A stretch of DNA of 64,000 bases from Lithobates sylvaticus (GCA_028564925.1 CM053026.1:602147339-602211338); one strand, 5' to 3'; numbered from the stretch's first letter, positions 1 through 13,363 are shown. Program-made: numbers and translations. Notes: generated from the letters alone by a model not told the origin.

Positions 1-877
1 AAAGCCTTACAGAAAATACAGATTGCCTGGCGTTTGTGAAACTTTGCATGGGAGGGAAGAACGGGGCCTATTAACATAAGGTAACGAACAACTTTGCAGC
101 TCCCAAGGGAGTAGTGCGCTACATTATTATATATTATCGTTAGTCAAATACAAACATTTTATTTAGGAATAACATACCATATACAGGCAACAATTGCAAC
201 AAACTAATAATGTAGCACCATCAGTTTACAAAAAATACATTTTATATGTACACATCATATATATCTTTAAAAACAGACTGAAATTTGAGCATCTGTTTGA
301 ACAACAAACTACACTGTCTACTATATTCATTAAAAATCCATTGTTTAGCTTCCTATAATAAACTTCTACCAACCCTTTGAGAAAATGTCAGCATGTTCAG
401 TTGTGTAAATTCTGCTAGAGTTTATTTACCCATAACGCAAGATAAGCTGGAGCATATTTTTTAAAACCGGACTACAGAGTGGTTCAGGGATCAAATAGCT
501 ATCCATCAGCAAGAGGGCCTGCCAAAGCCAAAGAGATCAATCTATCATCCCCTGGTCTTCAAAAAGTGCTACAGAGAAAATCTAAAAAAAAAATATATTT
601 ATATTACAATATAACCTTCTTTTTTTCCTACTTAGCCTACACATTAAAAATACACATATTCTCTTTTGAAACCTTCTAAAAAAAATACATTCAAACTAAA
701 AATATACATATTCTAGTCTATTGTCAAATAACCCCCCCCCCCCCTACACACACATATACAAGAAATGCAGACTTATATTAGGACCTACAGAGGTGTAAAG
801 TTACTTGGCGAAAAAGTAACAATTCTCTTAAATGAAAAGAAAAAAATTGCATCACATAAAATCGAGGAATGCAGTTT
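1..877. other. AT-rich DNA without recognised genes
   Basis: No coding pattern is visible. The stretch is AT-rich with scattered A and T runs and one C tract at about 731-744. Short open frames here, for example near 479-679, are low in complexity and resemble no family I know. Confidence 0.6.
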
Positions 878-881
878 TTAA

Positions 882-1764
882 GACCGCTTCTGGATCGCCC
901 ACCGCATATAGACTGCGGCAGGGCGGCCCGGCTGTGCAAAATCACATAACTGTACGTGATTTTGTGCGTACAACCTAGGGGGCGCGCTCGATGGCGCTAT
1001 GTAAACAATGCAGACCGCTGTTCTGTAAGAGAGTAAAAGAGAGATCTTGTGTTTCAGCTAAGTTGAAACATGGATCTCTCTTTTCCTCCAGTGTATCCAC
1101 TCCCCCCACAGTTAGAAAGTACTCATAGGGAACACATTTAACCCTTTGATCACCCCTGGTGTTACCCCCTTCCCTGCCAGTGACATTTTACAGTGTCAGT
1201 GCATTTTTATTTTAGCACTGATCACTGTATTGGTGTCACTGGTCCCCAAAAAGTGTCACTTAGTGTCAGATTTGTCTGCCGCAACATCGCAGTCCCGCTA
1301 AAAATTGCTGATCGCCACCATTACTAGTAAAAATTATAAAAATAAAATAAAAAGTCCCTAAATCTATTTCATAGTTTTTAAACGGTATAACTTTTGTGCA
1401 AACCAATCAATATATGCTTATTGTAATTTTTTTTTACCAACAATATGTAGCAGAATACACATTGCCCTAAATTGATGAAGAAATTAAATTTTTTGGGGGG
1501 GAATGTTTTATATCAGAAAGTAAAAAATATTGATTTGTTTTTCAAAATTGTCGGTCTTTTTTTGTTTATAGCGCAAAAAATAAAAACCGCAGAGGTGATC
1601 AAATACCACTCAAAGAAGCTCTATTTGTGGGAAAAAAAGGACATACATTTTATATGGGTACAGTGTCACACAACCGCACAATTGTCAGTTAAAGCAACGC
1701 AGTGCCGTATCGTAAAAAATGGCCTGGTCAGGAAGGGGGTAAAACCTTTCTGGAGATGAAGTGA
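882..1764 (+). mobile_element. TTAA-flanked non-autonomous repeat, family P copy 1
   Basis: The copy is bounded by TTAA at 878-881 and 1765-1768, and its right end reads GAAGTGA then TTAA. The right half (about 1550-1764) is clearly homologous to 34590-34778 and, inverted, to 18345-18560 and 12401-12600. All share the block with AAATACCAC, AAGCTCTATTTGTG and GGTCAGGAAGGGGG. The left half is a series of hairpins: 889-920 around CCGCATATAGACTGCGG, a stem AAAATCAC/GTGATTTT near 938-972, and the 1039-1080 stem. There is no transposase ORF. TTAA targets fit piggyBac or Kolobok mobilisation, but the superfamily is inferred only. Confidence 0.7.
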
Positions 1765-1768
1765 TTAA

Positions 1769-2174
1769 ACCAACACATACATTTAGGGCCTGTGGCTTTA
1801 CATGCTGCAATAATCTTTAGGTTGTGCCCTGGCTCTATTAGGATTTAGCAAATACCTCCTGCCATCAATTCCTATTTACACACTAAAAAACATTTCCTTT
1901 ACTAAAATAATAATAAGGGTAACTATGTAATAGTTTAATGGGTTCCGTACCTAATAGAGGGAATTTCCTCTCATGGAAAAACCACATGAAGTCTGATTTA
2001 CTCAAAATACATACTAATACCAGTCACTGAAGGCTAAAAGTAAGACCTGCTGCTTTAAGTATTACAAAATAACTTTCATACAAAAGACACAATTTCATAA
2101 TAAACAGTATAGACAAACTGCTATTACCCATCTATCCTTTTTGTTCTTGGACATACCATGGGAAAGTAAAAGTG
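1769..2174. other. unique AT-rich DNA
   Basis: Nothing recognisable apart from ordinary AT-rich sequence between two insertions. Confidence 0.5.
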
Positions 2175-2182
2175 CTCCCCAT

Positions 2183-3550
2183 TAAGGATGAGCCCGGTGT
2201 TCGATTCGAACCCATGTTCGAATCGAGCACCGGGTGTTCGCTCGCTCGGCGAGCCCAGAACTATTGGGGCCGCTCGCATCAAATTCGTGTAACGGAAGAA
2301 GATGCCGGACGAGAAGGACGAGAAGACCAGCGCAAGAAGAAGCGGATCGGAGGAAGAAGAAAATGGAAGAAGAAGATGGAAGAAGATGAAGGAAGGAGAA
2401 GATGAAGAAACCGAAGGATGAAGAAAGAAGAAAGAAGATTTTAATAAAGGAATTGTCAAAGACTGTCTCCTGTCATTTTTACAATTTTTGCCACTTTTTT
2501 GGTGAAATGGTAGGGGTACTTTTGTACCCCCTTACCATTTCACACAGGGGGGGGCCGGGATCTGGGGGTCCCCTTGTTAAAGGGGCTTCCCGATTCCGAT
2601 AAGCCCCCCGCCCGCAGACCCCCACAACCACCGGGCACGGTTGTGGGGAAGAGGCCCTTGTCCTCATCAACATGGGGACAAGGTGCTTTAGGGGTCTTAG
2701 ACCCCCAAAGCATCCTCCCAATGTTGAGGGCATGTGGCCTGGTACGGTTCAGGCGAGAGGGGAGGCCGCTCTCGTCCCCCCTCTTTTCCTGCGGCCTGCT
2801 AGGTTGCGTGCTCGGATAAGGGTCTGGTATGGATTTTGAGGGGGACCCCACGCCATTTTTTTTGGCTAGGGTTCCCCTTAAAATCCATACCAGACCTCAA
2901 GGGTCTGGTATGGATTTTGAGGGGGACCCTACGCCATTTTTTTTTTGGCTGGGGTTTCCCTTAATATCCATCCCAGACCTGAAGGGCCTGGTTATTGAAT
3001 TTGGGGGGACCCCTACGCTTTTTTTTTTTTCATTTTTTTTATTTTTTATCAATGACTTTTTTTTTATGAATGAGTTTCAATGAATCACTGTTCTCTGTGT
3101 TACGGGAGCCGTGAATTAACATTAGCCGCGAGTGATTTTAAATAGCTTTTTTACTTTCAAAAATGACACTTTGCGCAGAGAGAGTTCTAAACACGGGAAA
3201 CATGCGCCCCTTTACAGGCATACTATAGACACCCCCCAGGTACGAAATTTAAAGGAATATTACACTTTTATTGTTTCAATTTAAGCATTATTAAAATCAC
3301 TGCTCCTGAAAAAACGTCCGTTTAAAAAAAAAAAAAAAAATTTGCATTGATACATGTCCCCTGGGGCAGGACCCAGGTCCCCAAACACTTTTTATGACAT
3401 TAACATGCATATTAGCCTTTAAAATGAGCACTTTTAATTTCGAACGTTCGCATCCATTATAACTAATAGGGTTCTAAAGCTCGCACGGACTTTAGGTCCG
3501 TTCGCGGGTTCTGGTGCGAGCCGAACGGGGGGGTGTTCGGCTCATCCCTA
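2183..3550 (+). mobile_element. non-autonomous hAT element (1,368 bp) with perfect 8-bp target duplication
   Basis: The 8-bp direct repeat CTCCCCAT flanks the element at 2175-2182 and 3551-3558, as expected for hAT insertion. The ends TAAGGATGAGCC and GGCTCATCCCTA match those of the complete hAT element at 21597-30674. So do the subterminal hairpin (2193-2234) and the last ~400 bp (3140-3550 against 30285-30674). The interior is not derived from that element. It holds a purine-rich GAA/AAG block with a 39-codon charged reading frame (ATG 2302 to TGA 2419-2421), an AATAAA at 2443-2448, and the hairpin core described at 2450-2990. It encodes no transposase and presumably moved using the hAT enzyme. 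Confidence 0.9.
2450..2990 (+). repeat. hairpin-rich core module, copy A
   Basis: This segment recurs at 15782-16160 (copy C), 59360-59880 (copy B) and, as antisense pieces, at 15430-15640, 43455-43600 and 51628-51990. Visible hairpins: 2501-2541 (GTGAAATGG with CCATTTCAC); 2620-2648 (CCCCACAACC with GGTTGTGGGG); 2668-2726 (CAACAT with ATGTTG, closing a longer imperfect stem); and 2822-2905, whose tip is GCCA/TGGC and whose outer arms are GGTCTGGTATGG/CCATACCAGACC. The last hairpin is followed by a second, similar unit at 2903-2985. No protein function is evident. Confidence 0.8.
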
Positions 3551-3713
3551 CTCCCCATCTAAGAGAACCCATAAAAGACCTGGTGCTGCCTCCATGGTGA
3601 CAAGAATGTGACTGTTTAGGGATACACCTAGGCACCAATAATGAGTGCTTCTGACATTTGAAGTTTAAGTTGTTGCTTACTGAGATTATGACCTGGCCAA
3701 GCCTTCGCTTTCC

Positions 3714-3968
3714 TTAAAGGGGTTTTAAATGCTGAATGTTTTTTTACCTTTGTGCATTCTATGTGTCTTATGGACACAGAGAGCTGGCTAGGGAGCAAGC
3801 ATGCATTAGTGCCCCCAGAGCAAGCGGCTGGCTATGGGGGCACTCAGCAGGGGCTCAGAGCACTGGGTAGGGACCCCAGAAGTGAAGGATCAGGGCTGCT
3901 CTATGCAAAAATTTTGCACAGAGCAGGTAAGTATGACATGTTTGTTGTTTCCTTTACAAACACTTTAA
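3714..3968 (+). mobile_element. T2/Kolobok-like MITE, internally deleted copy
   Basis: Begins TTAAAGGGGTTTTAAA at 3714 and ends with TTTACAAACACTTTAA at 3968. Homologous to the longer copy at 4283-4826: both contain the GGGGGCACTCAGCAGGGG block and the GCACAGAGCAGGTAAGT block near the right end. TTAA ends with a TTAAAG start match the T2 family of Xenopus (Kolobok superfamily). There is no ORF. A consensus splice donor CAG|GTAAGT lies at 3924-3932. Confidence 0.65.
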
Positions 3969-4282
3969 ATGAGTACTATAGTTCAAGCATACACTTTCAT
4001 TTTATAACATCAGCATTGTAACAACAATACAAACAATAGTTATTTTTGACACTCCAATATAAGTGTAGTGCTACCCCTGCAGGAGCTGCTTGGTAAATTG
4101 GTATATTGGGTTCACTGTTCTTATGCCTCAAACAACCTTAGCCCCACTGACACACCAGGTTAAGCAAATGGATACTGCACTGTGGAAATTATTATATGGT
4201 TTTACATTTTGATCATAGATACACTTCAATAATAAAAAAGGAAGGCGTTAAAGTGTGCGTTGAGATAAAATAAAAAAACTAT

Positions 4283-4826
4283 TTAAAGCGATTTTAAAGT
4301 CTGAAGATTTTTTACCTTTATGCATTTAATGCACGATGGTAAAAAAAAAATTCAGTGTGCATCTCAACCCTCCCTAATAATTACCTGAGCCCGATCTCGA
4401 TCCAGTGATGTGCACAAGACCCAAGGTTCTCCTGGGTCTCTCCTTCCTCATTAGTTGAGATTCAACAGCAGGAGCCATTGGCAGGGATAAGTCACACTCA
4501 GGAGGGAGCTAATGGGCGCAGTGCCTTATGGGTGCAGAGAGAAGGGTTCAGGAGCGAACATGCATAAATGCAAGCTGCTTGCTATGGGGGCACTCAGCAG
4601 GGGAGAGGGGCCTCGAGCATGGGGCCCGGGATTTAGAAGTGAACCCACATGAATGCTCCCTTAGCAAGCGGCTTGCGGGGAGGAGGAGCCAGGAGGGCCA
4701 ACAGAGGATCCCAGAAGAGGAGGGTCAGGGCTACTCTGTGTAAAACCATTGCACAGAGCAGGTAAGTAGAATTTTTGTTGGTCATTAAATAAAAATTTAA
4801 ATAGAAATCCTTTACAATTACTTTAA
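4283..4826 (+). mobile_element. T2/Kolobok-like MITE, full-length copy
   Basis: TTAA at both ends. Left end TTAAAGCGATTTTAAAG, right end TTTACAATTACTTTAA, forming an inverted pair. The interior shares blocks with the copy at 3714-3968 in the same orientation, including CAG|GTAAGT at 4759-4767. Non-coding. The Tc1 element at 4859 was inserted just to its right. Confidence 0.7.
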
Positions 4827-4858
4827 TACATCTTTGCAACCAAACACAGCACTGCATA

Positions 4859-6480
<1,622 letters not shown>

Positions 6481-6482
6481 TA

Positions 6483-7245
6483 TTTTCAGGGAGACATCTG
6501 CCCATCTGGGCTCAACTCCAGCCAGTAACATTTCCAAAAGCCTCCTAACAGCTTTTCATTTGCACACAATGTTATTTGAGTCAGCCGTAAACATATATAC
6601 AGTTTATAAGTTTAAAAAAAAAGAGCAACTTTACCAGTTTTGGATTAAACTATGGAGGTCCCTAGGCAGTTGAAACCCTGGGGAACCCCTTGCAGGTTTC
6701 TGGAGGTTGCATGCTGGTGGGATAACATTGAACTAGTGTACACATCGGCCACTAGATGGAGACGATCATCCCTTCTGTACATACACGTATGTAGGCTGCA
6801 CCAACATTTTTTTACAAACTGACAGATGAAAGAAGATGGGCTTTTAAGAGACAAACTTAAATGTGAACCCAATGTCTATGGTCCATGTACTTTATGGTGT
6901 TATTGGGTATATTACATTATTAAAACATTTTCTCAGTATTTATAGAGTCTTTTATGTAAAATTTTCGTGGATTCATTTTTTTTTTACTTTTATAAACAAT
7001 TCATGAAATCTTCATTGTAGTTTTCTTTCAAGATCAAATCAATATTATTTTGATCTGTTTTGGTTCTTATAGTCAGCTCCCTGATAACTTGCTGCAGCAT
7101 ATGCACAGTGTGGTATAGATTGCCCCAAAACATCCTGGGATGCGTGATGTATCCCAGGAGGTTACAGGCAACTGTCATTGTAAAGCAGAAACTCTACTAA
7201 GTATTTGTTTAAAAAAAATAGAAACTTACAGGTGGGAGAAGGAGC

Positions 7246-7295
<50 letters not shown>

Positions 7296-9754
7296 AAGAA
7301 ACGGAGAGTGAAGGTCCTGCTTTAAGTTCAACAAAAAAACTAAAACCCCTGACTATCCCACATTCCCACGTACTGCTGACTGCGGATTGCTGACCAAATG
7401 CTTTAACCTTCAGTATATTTACTTATCAGGCACAGAAAAATACACACAACTTAATACATTTTTCTTAATTCCATAAACCTACATTTCTTAAACGCACAAC
7501 TACAAATATGCATATACGTGGTAGTTGCCCCTTAGCCTAAGCCTAGTATTTAGCATTTTTTCTGCTTCTAGAGGTTGGTGGGAACAGCGTTTTATTTATC
7601 ATAAGACATTCCTTTCTCAGAGAGACAATTTATCAAACTACTGAAAGAACGTTGCATAGTTTCACAAAGTGAAGAAGACAAAATAGCTACTTTCCATGTA
7701 TCCAGATAAAGAACTTCTGACATTACACTTTATTATGTATGATTCTAACATTTGATTGTGATTGTAGATATGAAACCAGCCATTACAAAAGGATTCTGTG
7801 TTCACAGAATTTTAATATGTGCTACACCTTATAAAGCAAACATTCTCTTCCAGGCTGGCTGACTCTATATTGTGCTTGTTCAATTATATTTTAAGCAATG
7901 TTGTGACTGTCATTTTCTTTTTCTATAGGTTGTGATATGATTGTCCATGGTAGGCACTGCTTTGCCACAATTATTTTATGTTTAGTTTTTTTTCGGAAGG
8001 TATTGAAGCTAAAGCATTGGCATGAGAGACAATTGACTAGTGTTTTTCAGAGAGAGGTCAGCTATGGGAGCACATTCATTTCTCTTATGACAGGTGGACC
8101 TTGCAGGAAACTTATAAGAGATATTCCCCAGGTTCCCATACATATGCTTTGGCTTTCTTACTTTCTCAATCGTTGACATGGAACAAATATAACTATATAG
8201 TAAATTCTGAGGAGGAGACTAGAAATTCTAGCCCTTTATTTCTCCAATGTCCCATGAATTGGGGACTTTATTAGCAATGGCAAAGGTAACAGAATATATG
8301 TATACATATACTTGCAAATACATGTCTGTTCATCCACAGGAGGAATGAGAGGTTGATTGAAAAAAAATACATGACATGACACACTCAACACAGAGTAGTA
8401 AGTCAATTCTGCTGGGAAGGAACCGCCAAAGGACACTTCTGTGACCAGACGTTCAGGATGCTTTTTTAATTTAGAAATAGCTTCTTGCTAACTCTGTTAT
8501 TATGGGATTCTTATCCTCCAATTAGTTATAGAAAATATGTACTGGGCAGATATGGGCAAAGCACTTGTTTTCTATAGTTTACAATGAAAGGAACACAACA
8601 CAGCCTACACTGCTCCCCATGTTCTCCAGAACTCCTTGTTCACTCATGAAAGCATCCTGAATGATGCTGGCAACACAACATGTTCAACACAATAGTACAA
8701 TAGCCATAGGGTACCCATAGACATAGAAGGGTAGTCAACCAACTATTATTTACCCTTTCACAAATGTTTATAGTAACCCAAAAGTAGAAGGTACCAGCAA
8801 AGGCGGACAGGATAAACAGTAATGATTAAAAAATGTTTTGTAACTGTTGCAAGCAATGGTCCCTCTCGAGAGCATTCAAAAAGCTAGTATCCATCTATGG
8901 CCATGCATGTGAGATCATTGCCTGACCTGCCCATTTTCATGTAATGCCTATTGGCTGATTTGCAGATAGAACTGTCTTAGCTACAGGTAGGACCAGCCAT
9001 AGACAGGTGGATATTTTCACACAAAAGACATTGGTATGTCCTATGGGGGTTTGGCAATTGAACCCAGCATCATTTTTCACCAAACAGTGCTAGCAGCACA
9101 AGCAAGGTACTTCTGCTCTGTTTGCTCTTCTCCACTGTTTTATAGATTTATAGAAAAAGGGTCACAAGGGTATAGTAGTCGTACAGTAAAATGATTAAAA
9201 AGATTATATCTTTAAGGGTCTTATAAATCTGTCTAACTGAATTGTGATGTTTTCCATTTTTACAGCTTTACTTGGTTGTATGTGTAAACTGAAAAGCAAA
9301 ACTCAAATAAATCCTTAGCTGTGGTGGCTACATTAGATTTCTTTTTTCCAGACTTTTTTTTTAACTTTATTTTCAACCGTTGATCCAGTCATTGGAACAC
9401 TTCCTCTCCTGGAGTAACAACACTTACTCATTAAACATCTATGAAGAAGCAGAGTTATCACCCTAGGCTGCTTGCTTCTGATTTGGACTACAAATAATAA
9501 AGAATGTGAACCTTCATGTAGGACATGGGTAAAAGAACAGGAAAAGAGCTGAACATGGATTTCAAAAGGTAAGCAAAAAGACTAGTGTCCAAGGAGAGTG
9601 GCCACAAACCATCTTTACCGCAGATACCCAAAAAATCCAAAGCAGTGCTTCAAGCTTTATCAAGATCACCAGGTGATTCCAACGCTGCTGGGTGCTATCT
9701 TCCCAAGGGCCAGTCTTGCCCAGACACAAAATGCTGAAAATGAAAAAGTGGAAG
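6483..9754. other. unique AT-rich DNA
   Basis: About 3.3 kb with no recognisable gene. It contains a (TA)n microsatellite at 7248-7293. Short frames (for example 7937-8176) show no family resemblance. Confidence 0.5.
7248..7293. repeat. (TA)n microsatellite
   Basis: About 23 uninterrupted TA units. Confidence 0.95.
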
Positions 9755-10442
9755 CGCACACTGGAAAGCCACCCGGTTTGAAATGTATCAGAAAGTCTTC
9801 AGCTTTGCCTACTCCTAAGCCATGCCCCTCTAACGTGTTTCAACCGCTCATGGGCTTAATCATAGAGGTGGGAGTGGAAGTGTGTTTCATGGTTTTATGC
9901 ATCATCAGCCCATTAAAATATAATCCAACTCAACTGAGATAAAAAGGAAAATTTGAAAAATGAATGCTTCATGTGAATTTCTGCTTCAAAATACATATGC
10001 AGTGCAAACATTAAAAACACGGAGATCCAAATGATGTATATATTATATTAGTATATTTGATTATATCAGAGCTTGAAAAAAAAAAAAGACTACCAGTTGA
10101 GTAAAAAAGCAAATGAAAATACAAATAAATGAAAAATAAAAGGCAGAAAAATCCAATACCAGTTAAAACCAGTTACTTTATTCATGCCAGTCTAAAAACA
10201 TAAATGCAAAAATCTAGAAATGTAAAAATACAAAAACACAAATAACTCTGAAAAACTCTGAAAAAGAAATGTATGCAAATATGTCAACAAAAGAAAAAGG
10301 ATAGGGTAAGTGGGAGGTGGAATGAGGGAATGAAAAAGAGGGAATTAGGCCAATGAGTGGGTGAAACATGTTAAAAGGGTGTGGCTTGGGAGGAGGCAAA
10401 ACTGAAGTCTTTCTGATACTTTGGGTGGCTTTCCAGTGTGCG
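9755..10442. repeat. palindromic repeat with ~100-bp arms
   Basis: The left arm 9755-9860 begins CGCACACTGGAAAGCCACCC. The right arm 10344-10442 is its imperfect reverse complement, ending GGGTGGCTTTCCAGTGTGCG. A ~480-bp AT-rich loop separates them. Each arm contains a GAAACAYGTTA motif (minus strand near 9830, plus strand near 10362), which resembles the GAAACG motif of the other palindromic repeats in the window. There is no ORF. Confidence 0.6.
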
Positions 10443-10468
10443 GGCAATCTTTTACAATCCTCTGATTA

Positions 10469-10617
10469 CACAATAAAGGCGAGGAGACATCTCTCTATCC
10501 TCATTGATTGAGCACCAGGGCCCAATTTTTTTTAACCAACAGTCACTGATTACTTACAAAAAAACGTTAAAAATGCACCAACTTGCCATGACCAAATCAC
10601 ATTAGCACACCAAGGCC
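10469..10617 (+). repeat. dispersed ~150-bp repeat, copy 1
   Basis: Runs from ACAATAAAGGCGAGGAGACA to CATTAGCACACCAAGGCC. A near-identical direct copy lies at 11951-12108. It follows the palindrome at 9755-10442 by 26 bp. Identity unknown; it may be the tail of a retroelement family. Confidence 0.75.
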
Positions 10618-11950
10618 AAAATGATCTAAAAAAAATCTTCAAAGAGGTTTGTCCTACTTATGTTTAATTTACTCATAAGATGCTAATTTAGGAAAAAAGT
10701 GAATCCTCAGTCTGTAAAAGTCATCAAAGAGAAGAAGCTTCAGTGAGAGACTACTCACTGTGCATAATACGTTCTACAACTCTACAGCATTAACATTTTA
10801 CAACTTCTCAGTGGTTTATATGTTATTCCGTACCTGACCCGTGAATGTTACAAAGTCAGATCATAAGTCCAGAGCTGTGTGAGGTCAATGTTTAAAACTA
10901 CTGAAGTGGCCATATTCATAAAAATCATGAAGTGAACCGTTTAATATTTCAAAAGCCATGCTTGTTTTATCAGTTTACTAAAGAGTAGGGCTGTCTATGT
11001 ATAAGATTAGTAGTGGATAATTACCCCCAATTAGCCCCACATGGAGTCATTTCTAAACTACCAAGCATCCATGAACCAAGCCTCACATGCCTTTATGTCT
11101 CTGTCCATTAGTCCATTTTCTTTTTTTTTTTTCTTTAAGTTTTATGTTACCAAACAGAACAGCTGTCATTGTGTTTGTTTTTCTTATCAGTTCTGAGCTC
11201 ACTAATGCATTTAGTGCCCCCTCCCTTCTGTGGCTTGAATGACTTGCCTTGAGATTCTCTAATGCTTTTTGCTTTCTAGTTAAGACCTTACTTACACTTT
11301 CTGACTGCAGTAACTTTGCTTTTGTGTCCTGATTCTTCAGCTAAAATAAGTAAATCTTGTTAGGGCTCGTTCAGGCAGTAGCCTGTCCGGTTTTGGATAA
11401 AAGACGATGAGACAAAGGTGCTCAGTAAGTACTGCAGGTGATTTTCATGTAAAGAATATATACTGTCTCATTTTTAGAGGGATATTTAAAATTGGCTAGG
11501 TAATATAATAGCATGGAGCTTGGTACCAAAATGATTGCATGTACTCTTTTTGTAGGAAAACACTCATGGCGTGTCTGTTATTAATGAAGAACTTTGTGCA
11601 CCAAATAGTTTTTTCTTTCCTTGCTTGGGCTGGCTATAGACACAAAATTCGACCAGTTCAGAAGGGACCAGCCAAATTTAGATCCGTATGTGGTTACCCC
11701 CATTCGACAGAGGTCGATTGTCAGATTGACTTCTGTCGAGCTGACAAACTGGAAAACAGACAAGCTGGAAAACTTTTGTTGATCAGTGGCTACAGATATT
11801 GATCAGTGTATTTTGACAGTGGAGAGTCCTGCTTTCAGCATACAATGTCCTGCTGGCTGAACGGAAAAAAAAATAAAAAATTTGGCCAGCTTTACCTTGT
11901 CTACTGGATGATGTAGGTGGCCCAGAGTATGTGGAACATGGTGTTGGTTG
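10618..11950. other. unique AT-rich DNA
   Basis: No gene seen. The piece around 11625-11800 shares short blocks (GACCAGCC, TCGACC) with 15160-15300 and may be an old MITE. Confidence 0.4.
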
Positions 11951-12108
11951 ACAATAAAGGCGAGGAGACATCTCTCTATCCTCTATCCTCTATTGATTGA
12001 GCACTAGGGCCCAATTTTTTTTAACCAACAGTCACTGATTACTTACAAAAAAACACTTTAAAAATGCACCAACTTGCCATGACCAAATCACATTAGCACA
12101 ACAAGGCC
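11951..12108 (+). repeat. dispersed ~150-bp repeat, copy 2
   Basis: Direct copy of 10469-10617. It carries a short local expansion of TATCC/TCTATCC units and a few substitutions, and the segment containing CACCAACTTGCCATGACC is unchanged. Confidence 0.75.
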
Positions 12109-12396
12109 TGAGGGGACTTAAGTGTCCCAGGGGACTGGGTGAGAAAGGCAGAAGCTCCAGCTGTTTAAAAGGGTTCTTGTAAAAAAAAAAAAAAAATGAT
12201 TTGCAACTGTAGTAAAGATGGAGGGAAGGACCAATATTAGATAAAGTAGCAAAGAAGAGTCCAGGTCTGCTTTTTTTTTTATAAAGTATAAAGGGATGCC
12301 AAATGCAGGCATTGATTTGTATTTCACCTAAAGATGTTTCCAAAAGTCCACAATTTTTAATCAATTTAAGATTAGTACCTAGCAATGCTAATCACT

Positions 12397-12895
12397 TTAA
12401 TACTGGGCATGTTGACCCCCTTCCTGCCAGGCCAATATTCAGCTTTCAGAGCTGTCACACTTTGAATGACAATTGTGCGGTCAACACTGTACCCAAGTGA
12501 AATTTTTATCATTTTTTTGAGACAGATAGATCTTTCTTTTGGTTTTATTTAATTACCACTGTTTTTTTTATTTCGTTCGTAATTTAGAAAAAAATAAAAA
12601 TTTTCTTAGTTTCTGTTATAAAATTTTTCAAATAAGCATTTTTTCTTCTTCACTGATATGTGCTAATAGCCATATCGTGAGTATAGTCTTTAGTAATAAT
12701 TATAAATTAATTAATTATCGCGTACCATCATCCATATATATCATTGTGGAAACAAGGGGTATGCGCTGATGATACTGCATTGATGATGCTGCACTGATGG
12801 GCACTGATGAGGCAGCACTGATGGGCACTTGTGAGGCTGCACTGATGGGCACTGTTGAGGCTTCACTCATGGGCACTGGTGAGGCAGCTTGTTAA
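12397..12895 (-). mobile_element. family P repeat with 24-bp minisatellite, degenerate copy
   Basis: The segment 12401-12600 matches 18355-18600: ACCCCCTTCCTGCCAGGCC, TTTCAGAGCTGTCACACTTTG and the poly-T region with GGTTTTATTTAATTACCACT. It is therefore the inverted form of the block shared with 1550-1764. The right part is a minisatellite (12773-12895) of about five units of ~24 bp around CTGATGGGCACTGATGAGG. TTAA occurs at 12397-12400 and 12892-12895, but the ends are worn, so the limits are approximate. Confidence 0.6.
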
Positions 12896-13363
12896 TTGTG
12901 CCAAAGCTGTACCCCGAATACATATTTTTTCTTGAATTTTGGTCATCTGTGGCATTCCTTTTTATAACTGCTTGTCTCACAAGATTTAAATTGAGATTTG
13001 TTCACTACTGTGCTGCTTGCTAGCGCTGTACCTGAACACTCACAATGAAAGGATCTTCTTGCTTCCTCTTCCCTCACTCTGTACTTCCTTCAACTCTCCT
13101 GCTACTTCCTAACTTTTCCTTCCTCAGCTATTAGACCATCAGTTTTCAGAGGGCAGCTTTGGCACGAGGAACCTCTACCTGCCTCTACCAGATAAGGCTC
13201 CCTTCACATAGAGATATAGTGCATGGTAAGTTAGTAATGGGGAGACCACAGGCAATGCTAGTCCTTGGTCTTCTGCTTGCCTTTTTGGGCATAGATTCTA
13301 GAGTTCAATTCCTTTTTAAGTGAGCACTTACTTTGACCTGTGTGGTCAAAGCAAAGGTTTGCT
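12896..13363. other. unique DNA
   Basis: No feature recognised. Confidence 0.4.
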
